Positions 1 to 7,024 are shown, counted from the first letter of the stretch. The stretch: 8,618 bases of DNA from a bacterium (GCA_020048935.1 JAIFLS010000202.1:1-8618), one strand, 5' to 3'. Made by a program: numbers and translations. The notes: generated from the sequence alone by a model not told the origin.

Positions 1-357
1 CCCGTCCGCGAGTTCTCGATGCGCGATTACCTTGGCAACCTGCCCGTGGCCTTCGAGCTGCTGGTCAACGCCAAGCGTCCTATCGACTATTTCACCCGCT
101 ATCCCTTGCTCTGGGACGGGGAACTGCCCGCCATGGGCCCGCTGGTATTGTCGGTTTCCGAAGGTGGCGTGATCATGGCCGGCCGACATGCGAGCGAGCC
201 CGAGCGCGAGCGCATGGCCGCCGCCCGCGGGCCGGTGGTGCTTTCAGCCGATGCCGCCGTGCTCGGCCGCAACGGCCTGCGGCTCGTCGTCGAGCGCAAC
301 AGCCAGTGGGAATTCGGCCACAGCGGCGCGCAGTGGCTCGAGATCCTGATGTTTTAA
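1..357 (+). CDS. 3' end of an unrecognised protein (5' truncated by window edge)
   Basis: The frame is open from the first base and ends at TAA 355-357, leaving 118 visible C-terminal residues. The ATG at 19 is internal to the open frame, has no clear ribosome site, and need not be the start. The visible part is soluble-looking: no membrane helix, no cysteine cluster, and a mix of short hydrophobic stretches and charged residues (an ERERM segment near the middle). It ends in an aromatic/hydrophobic tail, WLEILMF. I do not recognise a family and propose no function. It is followed after 40 nt by a large palindrome (398-504) that could end its transcript, and then by secA in the same direction. 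That the frame is coding is supported by GC-rich third positions and a uniform amino-acid pattern up to a clean stop. Confidence 0.7.
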   Translation, partial: PVREFSMRDYLGNLPVAFELLVNAKRPIDYFTRYPLLWDGELPAMGPLVLSVSEGGVIMAGRHASEPERERMAAARGPVVLSADAAVLGRNGLRLVVERNSQWEFGHSGAQWLEILMF

Positions 358-397
358 TCCGCCAGAAGTGTTGGGAAGAGACGCACGGACAGGATGA

Positions 398-504
398 ACC
401 CACCCCGCCCTCCGGGCACCCCTCCGAGGAGGGGAACTATGTTGCGCTTTGAGCAACACGAAAAGGTCCCCTCCATGGAGGGGCGCCCGAAGGGCGGGGT
501 GGGT
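398..504. repeat. GC-rich nested palindromic repeat (REP/MITE-like)
   Basis: Two 38-nt arms, 398-435 and 467-504, are inverted copies matching at 34 of 38 positions, separated by a 31-nt centre. Each arm also contains its own hairpins. In the left arm GCCC-TCC-GGGC is followed by the perfect CCCCTCC-GA-GGAGGGG. In the right arm CCCCTCC-AT-GGAGGGG is followed by GCCC-GAA-GGGC. The centre has a sixth palindromic part, TGTTGC (440-445) pairing with GCAACA (453-458) around a 7-nt loop. The mismatches between the arms fall mainly in the small loops, so both the long stem and the local hairpins are kept. It lies between the stop of the upstream gene and secA, with no open gene of its own. A mobile, non-autonomous palindromic repeat is likely. 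It may also act as a terminator for the upstream gene, but there is no clear T-run after it. Confidence 0.85.
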
Positions 505-594
505 CACCGAGCAAAGGCATATTGCCCGTGTGGTTTTCGCTGGTTATCGGCCTGGCTTTGGCGTAACATGCGGCTTTTGTGAAACAGGAACCGC

Positions 595-600
595 AGGGGG
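595..600 (+). promoter_or_regulatory. Ribosome binding site of secA
   Basis: AGGGGG at 595-600 lies 10 nt before the ATG at 611, and a second AGGA is at 586-589. This site supports starting secA at 611 rather than at the upstream in-frame TTG at 449, which lies inside the palindromic repeat. Confidence 0.55.
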
Positions 601-610
601 TTTTTCAACG

Positions 611-3600
611 ATGCAATGGATACTGAAAACGATTCTTGGCACCAAGAATCAGCGCGATATCAAGAAGCTCAAGCCGCTGGTCGACCGGATCAACGCGCTG
701 GAGCTCGAATACCAGGCACTGGGCGAGGACCAGCTCAAGGCCAAGACCGCGCAGTTCAAGGCGCGCGTCAAGGCGGGCGAGACCCTCGACGACATCCTGT
801 GCGAGGCCTTCGCCACGGTCAAGAATGCCTGCCGCCGGCTGGTCGGCACCACCGTCAACGTCTGCGGGCATGACCTGGCCTGGGACATGGTCCCGTTCGA
901 TGTGCAGTTGATCGGCGGCATCGTGCTGCACCAGGGCAAGATCGCCGAGATGCAGACCGGCGAAGGCAAAACCCTCGTGGCCACCATGCCGCTCTACCTC
1001 AACGCCCTCGGCGGCCACAGCGTGCACCTGGTGACGACCAACGACTACCTGGCGAGGCGCGATGCCACCTGGATGGGGCATGTCTACACGTACCTGGGAC
1101 TGACCGTCGGCTGCATCCAGAACCAGATGCCGCCATCCCGCCGGCGCGAGGAGTACGCCAAGGATATCGTCTACGGCATGAACAGCGAATTCGGGTTCGA
1201 CTACCTGCGCGACAACGGCATGGCCTTCCGCCCCGAGGAACGCGTGCAGAACGGCTACCATTTCGCCATCATCGACGAGGTCGACAACATCCTGATCGAC
1301 GAGGCCCGCACCCCGCTGATCATCTCCGGCCCCGCGCCGACCTCCTCGCACCAGTATTTCGAGCTCAAGCCGAAGGTCGAGCGGCTGGTCCGCCTGCAGC
1401 AGGAGCTTTGCAACCGCTTCACCTCCGATGCCCGCAAGGCGCTGGACGACGGCGACACCGAGACGGCCCAGCTCCTGATGTACAAGATCGGCCAGGGCAT
1501 TCCCAAGCACAAGCAGTTCATGCACCTGATGGAGGAGCCGGCGACCCGCAAGCTGCGCGAGCAGATCGAGAACGCCATGCTGACCGACATGCGCAAGGAA
1601 GAGGCGCGGGCGCTGCGCGAGGAGCTTTACTTCACCATCGATGAGCGCGGCCACGACGCCAGCCTGACTGAAAAAGGCTGCGCCGCCCTCAATCCGGAGG
1701 ACCCGGACATGTACGTCCTGCCCGACATGGTTTCCGCCATGGCCGAGCTGGACGGCCATACCGAGATGAGCGAGGAGGAGAAAGCCCGCCGGCGCCAGGA
1801 ACTGCAGGCCGTGTTCGGCGACCGCAGCGAGCGCATCCACAACGTCGACCAGCTCCTGCGGGCCTACTGCAGCTACGAGAAGGACACCGCCTACGTCGTG
1901 CAGGACAACCAGGTGATGATCGTCGACGAGTACACCGGGCGCCTGATGCCGGGACGCCGCTGGAGCGACGGCCTGCACCAGGCGATCGAGGCCAAGGAGG
2001 GCGTCAAGATCGAGCGCGAGACGCAGACGCTGGCCACCATCACGATCCAGAACTATTTCCGCATGTACGTCAAGCTGGCCGGCATGACCGGTACCGCGGA
2101 GACCGAGGCCGACGAGTTCCACCAGATCTACAAGCTCGACGTGGTCGTCATCCCGACCAACCGGCCCATCCGCCGGATGGACGGCAACGATGTGATCTAC
2201 AAGACACAGCGCGAGAAGTACAAGGCGATGATCGACGACATCCGCCAGCGGCACGAGAAGGGGCAGCCGATCCTGGTCGGTACCGTCTCGGTGGACACCT
2301 CGGAGCTGATCAGCCGTATGCTGCGCCGCGAGAACATCCCGCACAGCGTGCTCAACGCCAAGAACCATGAGCGCGAGGCCGAGATCGTCATGCGCGCCGG
2401 CCAGGCCGGCGCGGTCATGATCGCCACCAACATGGCCGGCCGCGGCACCGATATCAAGCTCGGGGCCGGCGTCGTCGGCGTGCCCCGCGAGGTCATCCTG
2501 TCGAAGCTCGGGCCGGACGACCCGTACGAGGGCACGACCCTGCGGAAGTACCTCCAGGAACATCCCTGCGGGCTGCACGTGATCGGTTCCGAGCGGCACG
2601 AGGCCCGCCGTATCGACCGCCAGTTGCGCGGCCGCTGCGCCCGCCAGGGCGACCCCGGCTCGTCGCGCTTCTACATCTCGCTGGAGGACGACCTGATGCG
2701 CCTCTTCGGGTCCGAACGCATCGCCGGCATCATGAGCCGCCTCGGGCTCGAGGAAGGCCAGGAGCTGGAGCACCGCTGGCTGAACCGTTCGATCGAGACT
2801 GCCCAGCGCCGCGTGGAACAGCAGAACTTCTCGATCCGCAAGCGCACGCTCGAATACGACGACGTGATGAACAAGCAGCGCGAGATCGTGTACGGGTTCC
2901 GCGGCGAGGCCGTCTGCGCGGATAACGTGCGCGAGATCATCTATGACCTGATCGGAGACGTGATCGGCACCACGACCGAGGTCATGCTGGGCAACCAGGA
3001 TGAAGCCGCTATCCAGGCCTACGTGGAATGGGTACAGACCACGTTCCCGATCCCGCTGCGCCTCGACACGGTGAAGAAGCACGGCAATGACCGCGAGGCG
3101 ATCGCCGCCGAGGTCTACCGGCTCGTCGAGAGCGCCTATCAACTGAAGCTCTCGATGGAGAACCCGCAGACCGTCGCGATGATGGAACGCTACATCGTGC
3201 TGCAGGCGATCGACACGCACTGGCAGGAATACCTGCGGGCGATGGATGGCCTGCGCCAGGGCGTCGGCCTGCGGGCCTACGGCCAGCGCGATCCGCTGGT
3301 GGAATACAAGCGCGAGGCCTACACGATGTTCGAGCACCTGATGTCGGACATCAAGACCGAGATTGTCAATTCCGTGTTCCGCACGTCCACATCGGTCGAG
3401 AACTACGGCGACTTCCTGCAAGCCCTGCCCATGCGGGCAATCCACGAGGAAGCGCCGGCCGCCATCGGCGACGGGGTCGGCAACGTGGAACCCGTGGACA
3501 GCGGGCCGCCTCCCGCGAGGCGCAGCAGCATGGCCGATCGCGTATTCGACCAGGCCCTGCAAAGCGGCCCGATGGCACCGTCGAGACCCGTCGGCAATAT

Positions 3601-3664
3601 CGGGCGTAACGACGCCTGCCCATGCGGCAGCGGGAAGAAGTACAAGAAATGCTGCGGAAGCTGA
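611..3664 (+). CDS. secA: Preprotein translocase ATPase SecA
   Basis: SecA is the motor ATPase that binds unfolded preproteins and pushes them through SecYEG at the inner membrane. The ATG at 611 gives 1,017 residues and the typical N-terminus MQWILKTILGTKNQRDIKKL. Visible landmarks: the Walker A region MQTGEGKT (residues 114-121); Walker B DEVD (222-225) followed by the SecA signature ILIDEARTPLIISG; the preprotein crosslinking domain with an extra stretch of about 90 residues (roughly 250-337) compared with the 901-residue E. coli protein; VDEYTGR and GRRWSDGLHQAIEAKEGV after it; NMAGRGTD (607-614) in the second motor domain; HEARRIDRQLRGR from 663; the helical scaffold and wing; and a C-terminal SEC-C zinc motif with C1003, C1005, C1014 and C1015, which serves SecB or ribosome contact in known SecAs. 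All catalytic motifs are intact. The last 16 nt overlap lnt. Confidence 0.99.
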   Translation: MQWILKTILGTKNQRDIKKLKPLVDRINALELEYQALGEDQLKAKTAQFKARVKAGETLDDILCEAFATVKNACRRLVGTTVNVCGHDLAWDMVPFDVQLIGGIVLHQGKIAEMQTGEGKTLVATMPLYLNALGGHSVHLVTTNDYLARRDATWMGHVYTYLGLTVGCIQNQMPPSRRREEYAKDIVYGMNSEFGFDYLRDNGMAFRPEERVQNGYHFAIIDEVDNILIDEARTPLIISGPAPTSSHQYFELKPKVERLVRLQQELCNRFTSDARKALDDGDTETAQLLMYKIGQGIPKHKQFMHLMEEPATRKLREQIENAMLTDMRKEEARALREELYFTIDERGHDASLTEKGCAALNPEDPDMYVLPDMVSAMAELDGHTEMSEEEKARRRQELQAVFGDRSERIHNVDQLLRAYCSYEKDTAYVVQDNQVMIVDEYTGRLMPGRRWSDGLHQAIEAKEGVKIERETQTLATITIQNYFRMYVKLAGMTGTAETEADEFHQIYKLDVVVIPTNRPIRRMDGNDVIYKTQREKYKAMIDDIRQRHEKGQPILVGTVSVDTSELISRMLRRENIPHSVLNAKNHEREAEIVMRAGQAGAVMIATNMAGRGTDIKLGAGVVGVPREVILSKLGPDDPYEGTTLRKYLQEHPCGLHVIGSERHEARRIDRQLRGRCARQGDPGSSRFYISLEDDLMRLFGSERIAGIMSRLGLEEGQELEHRWLNRSIETAQRRVEQQNFSIRKRTLEYDDVMNKQREIVYGFRGEAVCADNVREIIYDLIGDVIGTTTEVMLGNQDEAAIQAYVEWVQTTFPIPLRLDTVKKHGNDREAIAAEVYRLVESAYQLKLSMENPQTVAMMERYIVLQAIDTHWQEYLRAMDGLRQGVGLRAYGQRDPLVEYKREAYTMFEHLMSDIKTEIVNSVFRTSTSVENYGDFLQALPMRAIHEEAPAAIGDGVGNVEPVDSGPPPARRSSMADRVFDQALQSGPMAPSRPVGNIGRNDACPCGSGKKYKKCCGS
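3633..3640 (+). promoter_or_regulatory. Ribosome binding site of lnt inside secA
   Basis: The purine run GGAAGAAG at 3633-3640 lies 8 nt before the ATG at 3649. The alternative in-frame ATG at 3622 has only pyrimidine-rich sequence upstream, so 3649 is preferred. The same bases encode part of SecA's zinc-motif tail (GKK). Confidence 0.5.
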
Positions 3665-5328
3665 TCAACCCGGTCGTACTGGCGAAAGCGGGCGCGGCGG
3701 CCTTCAGCGGCTGGGTCCTGTCCTGCGCTTTCCCGCTTCCCCCGGCACTCAAGGGGCTGGAGAGCGCCGGCGCGGCCTGGATGGCGCTGATCCCGCTGCT
3801 GCTGGTCATCCGCACCTCGCGCCCGAAGGCGGCTTTCGCCTGGGGCTGGGCAAGCGGTTTCCTGTTCTGGCTGTTGACGCTCTCCTGGCTGCTGGCCCTG
3901 GGGCAAACCTGGGGAGGCATCGCGCTGCCCGCGCTGGGCTGGGTCGCCCTGTCGGCCTACTGCGCGCTCTACACCGGGATCTTCGCCTTTGTGTTTGCCG
4001 CCGTGCCGGGCGCCCGGATGCTGCCGGTTCTGGCGGCACCGGTCCTGTGGGCGGGCACGGAATGGCTGCGGGCGACGCTGTTCAGCGGTTTCCCCTGGAA
4101 TCCGCTTGGCGTCAGCCAGTACGGCAACATCGCCGCCATCCAGGTGGCGGGAATTGGCGGGGTGTACGCGGTTTCCGCCCTGATTGTGATGCTCAACGCC
4201 GCGTTGGCCATGACCATCCTGCGTATCTATAGCGAGATCCGCAGCCGCACCGCGCGGCGGCGGCGCGTGCATGGCGAGCTGATGGTCGGCCTGGCCGCGG
4301 TCGCCATCTTCTGGTCCTGGGGCGTGCGTACCGTGAAACAGACACCGCCTTACGCCGGACCGTCACTGCGGATCGCGGCCATCCAGCCCGCCATCCCGCA
4401 ACTACAGAAGTGGAGCGCCTCTTTCGAGACCGATATCGCCAAAGCCCTGGGCGAAAAGACCGAGCTGGCCCTGATGAGCCATCCCGACCTGGTTGTCTGG
4501 CCCGAGACCGCGACGCCAGGCATGCTGCGGATCGACCCGCTATCGCAGCGGCTGGTGGAGTCGGTCTCCACCCAATGTAACGCCTACCTGCTGGCCGGCT
4601 CGATGGACTACCGCCAATTGCCTGGACAGGATCCGGAATACCTGAATGCCTCATTCCTGGTATCCACCAACGGACAGATCGAGGCGGTCTACAACAAGCG
4701 TCACCTGGTGCTGTTCGGCGAGTATCTCCCATTCGAGAATCAGTTGCCCTTCATGAAACGCTGGTCGCCGCTCGGCTTCAGTTGCATCAGCGGCGAACCG
4801 ACACAGCCGCTGATGGAGCTGGCCGTGCCGGGAACGGACGGACGCGAGCCGGTCCGGCTATCGATCCTGATCTGCTTCGAGGACGCCTTCGCCTACCTGG
4901 CCCGGCGGGATGTAAAACGCGGGGCACGCCTGCTGGTCAACCAGACGAACGATGCCTGGTTCGACGGTTCGGCCGCCTCCCGCCAGCACATGGCCAATGC
5001 CGTGTTGCGGGCCGTGGAGAACCGGGTGCCGATGGTGCGGGCCGCCAATACGGGCGTCACCTGCTTGATCGACCGTTTCGGAAAGGTCACCAAAAGCCTG
5101 CCGAGCCAGGCAGGCGCAACACAGGCGGACGGGTTCTCGATCGATAATGTGAGAACATCAGCTCCCGATATGCCGCTCACTCCCTACACTCGCGCCGGAG
5201 ACTGGCTGTTCGGCATCCCCTGTGCATTGGCAACCGCGCTGGGCGCTCTGTTCATGCTGCTGCGGAACCGAATGGCCGGGTTCCTCGGAACCGGACGCCG
5301 AAGCGCACCAGAAGCAGGCTCACTTTAG
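3649..5328 (+). CDS. lnt: Apolipoprotein N-acyltransferase Lnt
   Basis: Lnt adds the third acyl chain, taken from phospholipid, to the N-terminal cysteine of diacylglyceryl lipoproteins at the periplasmic face of the inner membrane. This readies them for Lol sorting. The product is 559 residues, slightly longer than the E. coli enzyme (512). The first ~230 residues hold several hydrophobic membrane segments (for example WMALIPLLLVI, FAWGWASGFLFWLLTLSWLLAL, and a stretch around WAGTEWLRATLFSGFPWNPLG, typical of Lnt). From about residue 240 (LRIAAIQPAIPQ) comes the nitrilase-like domain, with the expected catalytic triad Glu286 (in VVWPET), Lys350 (in NKRHLVLFGEYLPF) and Cys409 (in SILICFED). 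A final membrane helix lies near 517-540. The start at 3649 overlaps secA by 16 nt, so translation is probably coupled. No key residue is missing. Confidence 0.97.
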   Translation: MLRKLINPVVLAKAGAAAFSGWVLSCAFPLPPALKGLESAGAAWMALIPLLLVIRTSRPKAAFAWGWASGFLFWLLTLSWLLALGQTWGGIALPALGWVALSAYCALYTGIFAFVFAAVPGARMLPVLAAPVLWAGTEWLRATLFSGFPWNPLGVSQYGNIAAIQVAGIGGVYAVSALIVMLNAALAMTILRIYSEIRSRTARRRRVHGELMVGLAAVAIFWSWGVRTVKQTPPYAGPSLRIAAIQPAIPQLQKWSASFETDIAKALGEKTELALMSHPDLVVWPETATPGMLRIDPLSQRLVESVSTQCNAYLLAGSMDYRQLPGQDPEYLNASFLVSTNGQIEAVYNKRHLVLFGEYLPFENQLPFMKRWSPLGFSCISGEPTQPLMELAVPGTDGREPVRLSILICFEDAFAYLARRDVKRGARLLVNQTNDAWFDGSAASRQHMANAVLRAVENRVPMVRAANTGVTCLIDRFGKVTKSLPSQAGATQADGFSIDNVRTSAPDMPLTPYTRAGDWLFGIPCALATALGALFMLLRNRMAGFLGTGRRSAPEAGSL

Positions 5329-5333
5329 AATCG

Positions 5334-5939
5334 TCATTGAAGATCGGATAAGACATCGTCTGCCGTGAAGGGCTGGCTATCGGGGCCGCAGGAGCGCAGG
5401 TCGGGGCCTTCCGGTTTCAGCGCGTAGTGATAGGGCGTGCGCCATGGATCGGGCTTGACAACATTGACGTAATGCCCGTTCCAGCCGGTAACCCCGGGAT
5501 CAATGACCAGCGCCTTGAGCCCTTCCGCATCCGTCGGGTAGCGTCCGGTCGCCTCACGGAAACGATCAAGCGCGGTCCGCAGGGCATAGAGTTCCCGGCT
5601 GGTCCTTTCCTCGCGGCTGAAACGCCGGGCTTCTCCCGCTGCCGGGGTCATCCGGTTCGCGCGCCCGACCAGCAACCCGCCAAGCAGCAGCAGGAACAGA
5701 ACGATCCCGCCAAGCACGGACGGTCGGCGGCCAAGCCGCAGATCCTCGGGAGCGAACCCTTCGCGCCGCTGACGGGCAGAATCGCGGGCGATCTTTTCGC
5801 GCATCCGCTGGCGCTCGCGATACGTGGTCTTGCGCAGCTTCGGCGGCACGACGAAGGCCTTTTCGCAGCCCGGACAGTGCGTCGGGGCCGGATCCTGATC
5901 AAATATCTTGCAACAGTATGGACAGCGCAGCCGTGGCAT
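5334..5939 (-). CDS. Zinc-ribbon, single-TM protein with a GspG-like pseudopilin C-terminal domain
   Basis: The protein has 201 residues. An N-terminal zinc ribbon has C6-x2-C9 (with C10 adjacent) and C22-x2-C25. A basic, Arg-rich linker (about 34-72) follows, then one membrane helix (about 73-92, VLGGIVLFLLLLGGLLVG). The C-terminal part (about 113-201) resembles the core of type II secretion major pseudopilin GspG. It has an LRTALDRFREATGRYPT helix and turn, then GLKAL, then VKPDPWRTPYHYAL, then a short acidic loop SCGPDSQPFTADDV corresponding to the Ca-binding end of GspG. It lacks the normal prepilin leader: the zinc ribbon and long basic linker replace the short charged leader with G-F-x3-E, so processing by prepilin peptidase is doubtful. 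The hydrophobic segment could be a plain membrane anchor with the ribbon in the cytoplasm. The gene starts 9 nt after the hisI-like stop with no obvious ribosome site, so translational coupling is likely. Its exact role is unknown. Confidence 0.85.
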   Translation of the reverse strand: MPRLRCPYCCKIFDQDPAPTHCPGCEKAFVVPPKLRKTTYRERQRMREKIARDSARQRREGFAPEDLRLGRRPSVLGGIVLFLLLLGGLLVGRANRMTPAAGEARRFSREERTSRELYALRTALDRFREATGRYPTDAEGLKALVIDPGVTGWNGHYVNVVKPDPWRTPYHYALKPEGPDLRSCGPDSQPFTADDVLSDLQ

Positions 5940-5948
5940 GACGAGACT

Positions 5949-6362
5949 TCAGGGATTCAGGTTCTCGAGTTCCATGGTACCGAGGTTCACGCGCCGGTAA
6001 TAGCAGTTGCGCGGCTCGCCCTTCTGGTTCTTCGTGTGGCAGATGTTGCCGCGCTTCGGACGCACCTCGTAGACCAGCGAGTTCTGCTCGCAGTTCACGC
6101 GGATCTCGATCAGCTCGAAGGTCTCGCCGGAGGTGGCCCCTTTCTCCCAGAGTTCGTTGCGCGAGGTGCTCCAAAGCACCAGGGTGCGTTTCGCGATGGA
6201 GGTCTTCAGCGCGTATTCGTTCGTGTATGCCACCAGGATGATCTCGCGGGTATCGGCGTGCTGGACGGCCACGGGTATGACGTCCGGCGAACTGGCGGCG
6301 ATCTTGGCGATCTTCGAGAAATCAAGCTGTAGCGCGGTCCCCTCTTCAAGTGCCTTGCTCAT
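5949..6362 (-). CDS. hisI: HisI-like phosphoribosyl-AMP cyclohydrolase, divergent metal site
   Basis: HisI opens the purine ring of phosphoribosyl-AMP in the third step of histidine synthesis, in the cytoplasm. The product is 137 residues. Recognisable HisI features: VIPVAVQHADTREIILVAYTN with AL following; VLWSTSRNELWEKGATSGE (about 62-80), matching the family's YWSRSR.xLWxKGETSG; and three zinc-ligand cysteines, C91, C108 and C120. Two things are odd. The usual Asp-Cys-Asp-x-Asp motif that binds magnesium reads N90-C91-E92-Q93-N94. The loop between the last two cysteines is longer, C-x11-C (CHTKNQKGEPRNC) where family members have about C-x6-C. The ATG at 6362 is chosen over an upstream in-frame TTG at 6389 because a perfect AAGGAG precedes it. 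No HisE domain and no other his gene is nearby. It may be a lineage-specific functional HisI or a paralogue with another nucleotide substrate. Confidence 0.85.
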   Translation of the reverse strand: MSKALEEGTALQLDFSKIAKIAASSPDVIPVAVQHADTREIILVAYTNEYALKTSIAKRTLVLWSTSRNELWEKGATSGETFELIEIRVNCEQNSLVYEVRPKRGNICHTKNQKGEPRNCYYRRVNLGTMELENLNP

Positions 6363-6369
6363 TGGCGAA

Positions 6370-6375
6370 CTCCTT
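6370..6375 (-). promoter_or_regulatory. Ribosome binding site of the hisI-like gene
   Basis: On the minus strand AAGGAG occupies 6375 down to 6370, 7 nt before the ATG at 6362-6360. It is a full Shine-Dalgarno match and sets the start, ruling out the TTG at 6389 that lies upstream of it. Confidence 0.8.
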
Positions 6376-6451
6376 ATTCCGGTTAACAATGTCGAATGAG
6401 GCAGGGTAATGAAGCCACGCCGCTAACGCAAGTTCAGAGTTCTTTCCGTTT

Positions 6452-6484
6452 TTGACTGACACGCGGTGCCGGGGCGATTACTAT
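6452..6484 (+). promoter_or_regulatory. Weak candidate promoter of the lipoprotein gene
   Basis: TTGACT at 6452-6457 is a 5 of 6 match to a sigma70 -35 box. The best -10-like string, TACTAT at 6479-6484, is only 4 of 6 and lies 21 nt away, longer than the usual 16-18. A better-spaced GATTAC (6476-6481) is a poorer match. It would leave a very short leader before the ATG at 6492. It is offered only because it is the best candidate between the divergent hisI-like and lipoprotein genes. Confidence 0.2.
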
Positions 6485-6491
6485 CCGCACC

Positions 6492-6986
6492 ATGATTATC
6501 AAATCACGGACAATATTGCTGTTTCTGCTGGCCGCTGTGGCCGGATGCGCGTCGATCAACGAGGTGCGCTTCACCGTCGATCCGTCGTCGCTCGATTACG
6601 CGCAGTTCCGTATCGTCCGCCCGTCTCCGGTCGACGGCAAGTCCGAGACGATCCGCATCGACCTCTCCGGCAGCGGATTCCTGGAGATGACCACCGGACG
6701 CAGCGAGCGGGTGACCGAAAGCTTCTGGCAGCAGTCCGAGGACCCGGTCTGGCAGGATCTGCACCGGACGCATGTCATGCTTTCAGCAGCCGAGACGGCG
6801 GTTCTCTACCAGAAGCTGGTGGATCTGGGGATATTTGACCGTAAGCAGCCCAAGGAGGCGAAGCCGCCGCCGCACGACCTGGCCGTACTGGTCGCCATCG
6901 GCTTCAGGAAACAGCTCGTGCTCACCAGCCGCCCGGAGTATCGCCGCTTGTTCGACGACCTGGAGGCACGCTGCCGCAACCCGTGA
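6492..6986 (+). CDS. Small lipoprotein of unknown function
   Basis: The product is 164 residues. The N-terminus is a textbook lipoprotein signal: two basic residues (K4, R6), a hydrophobic core ILLFLLAAV, and a lipobox AVAG-C with the lipidated cysteine at C19. Alanine follows the cysteine rather than aspartate, which by the E. coli rule favours the outer membrane. The mature part is hydrophilic with alternating short strands, an ERVTESFWQQSEDPVWQDL stretch near the middle, and a C-terminal region rich in charged residues ending in CRNP, with a second cysteine near the end (C161). I do not recognise the domain. The Shine-Dalgarno before the ATG at 6492 is weak. The gene diverges from the hisI-like gene, with 129 nt between the starts. 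The product is a plausible substrate of the Lnt in this window. Confidence 0.85.
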   Translation: MIIKSRTILLFLLAAVAGCASINEVRFTVDPSSLDYAQFRIVRPSPVDGKSETIRIDLSGSGFLEMTTGRSERVTESFWQQSEDPVWQDLHRTHVMLSAAETAVLYQKLVDLGIFDRKQPKEAKPPPHDLAVLVAIGFRKQLVLTSRPEYRRLFDDLEARCRNP

Positions 6987-7024
6987 TTCCCGTGCCCTTG
7001 TTTCACTGTTTAATACCAGTTTTT

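Noticed and set aside
398..504. tRNA or other cloverleaf RNA gene
   Set aside because: The stems are too long and GC-rich, with no anticodon arm, T-loop motif or CCA. The mirrored arms fit a palindromic repeat.
541..569. secA promoter (TGGTTA ... TAACAT)
   Set aside because: The spacing is right, but the -35 matches only 3 of 6 and the -10 only 4 of 6, which is too weak in a short intergenic stretch.
449..610. N-terminal extension of SecA from TTG 449
   Set aside because: The first codons lie in the palindromic repeat, the extra 54 residues are unlike any SecA N-terminus, and ATG 611 has a ribosome site and the normal N-terminus.
605..3562. A 985-codon open frame on the minus strand, opposite secA
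   Set aside because: It is an antisense shadow of secA caused by GC-rich codon use. Its translation is low-complexity (rich in H, V, L, A, D) and has no domain, while the plus strand encodes a complete SecA.
3363..4272. 289-codon frames on both strands across the secA-lnt junction
   Set aside because: Both are Arg/Pro/Ala-rich out-of-frame translations of the secA and lnt genes, with no domain.
5330..5344. Imperfect palindrome ATC-n-TCA-n-TGA-n-GAT at the lnt/zinc-ribbon junction as a terminator or operator
   Set aside because: It has only 12 of 15 symmetric positions, no loop or T-run, and overlaps a stop codon; chance is a sufficient explanation.
5427..6332. 301-codon plus-strand frame opposite the zinc-ribbon and hisI-like genes
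   Set aside because: It is an antisense shadow; the minus strand carries two recognisable proteins with proper starts.
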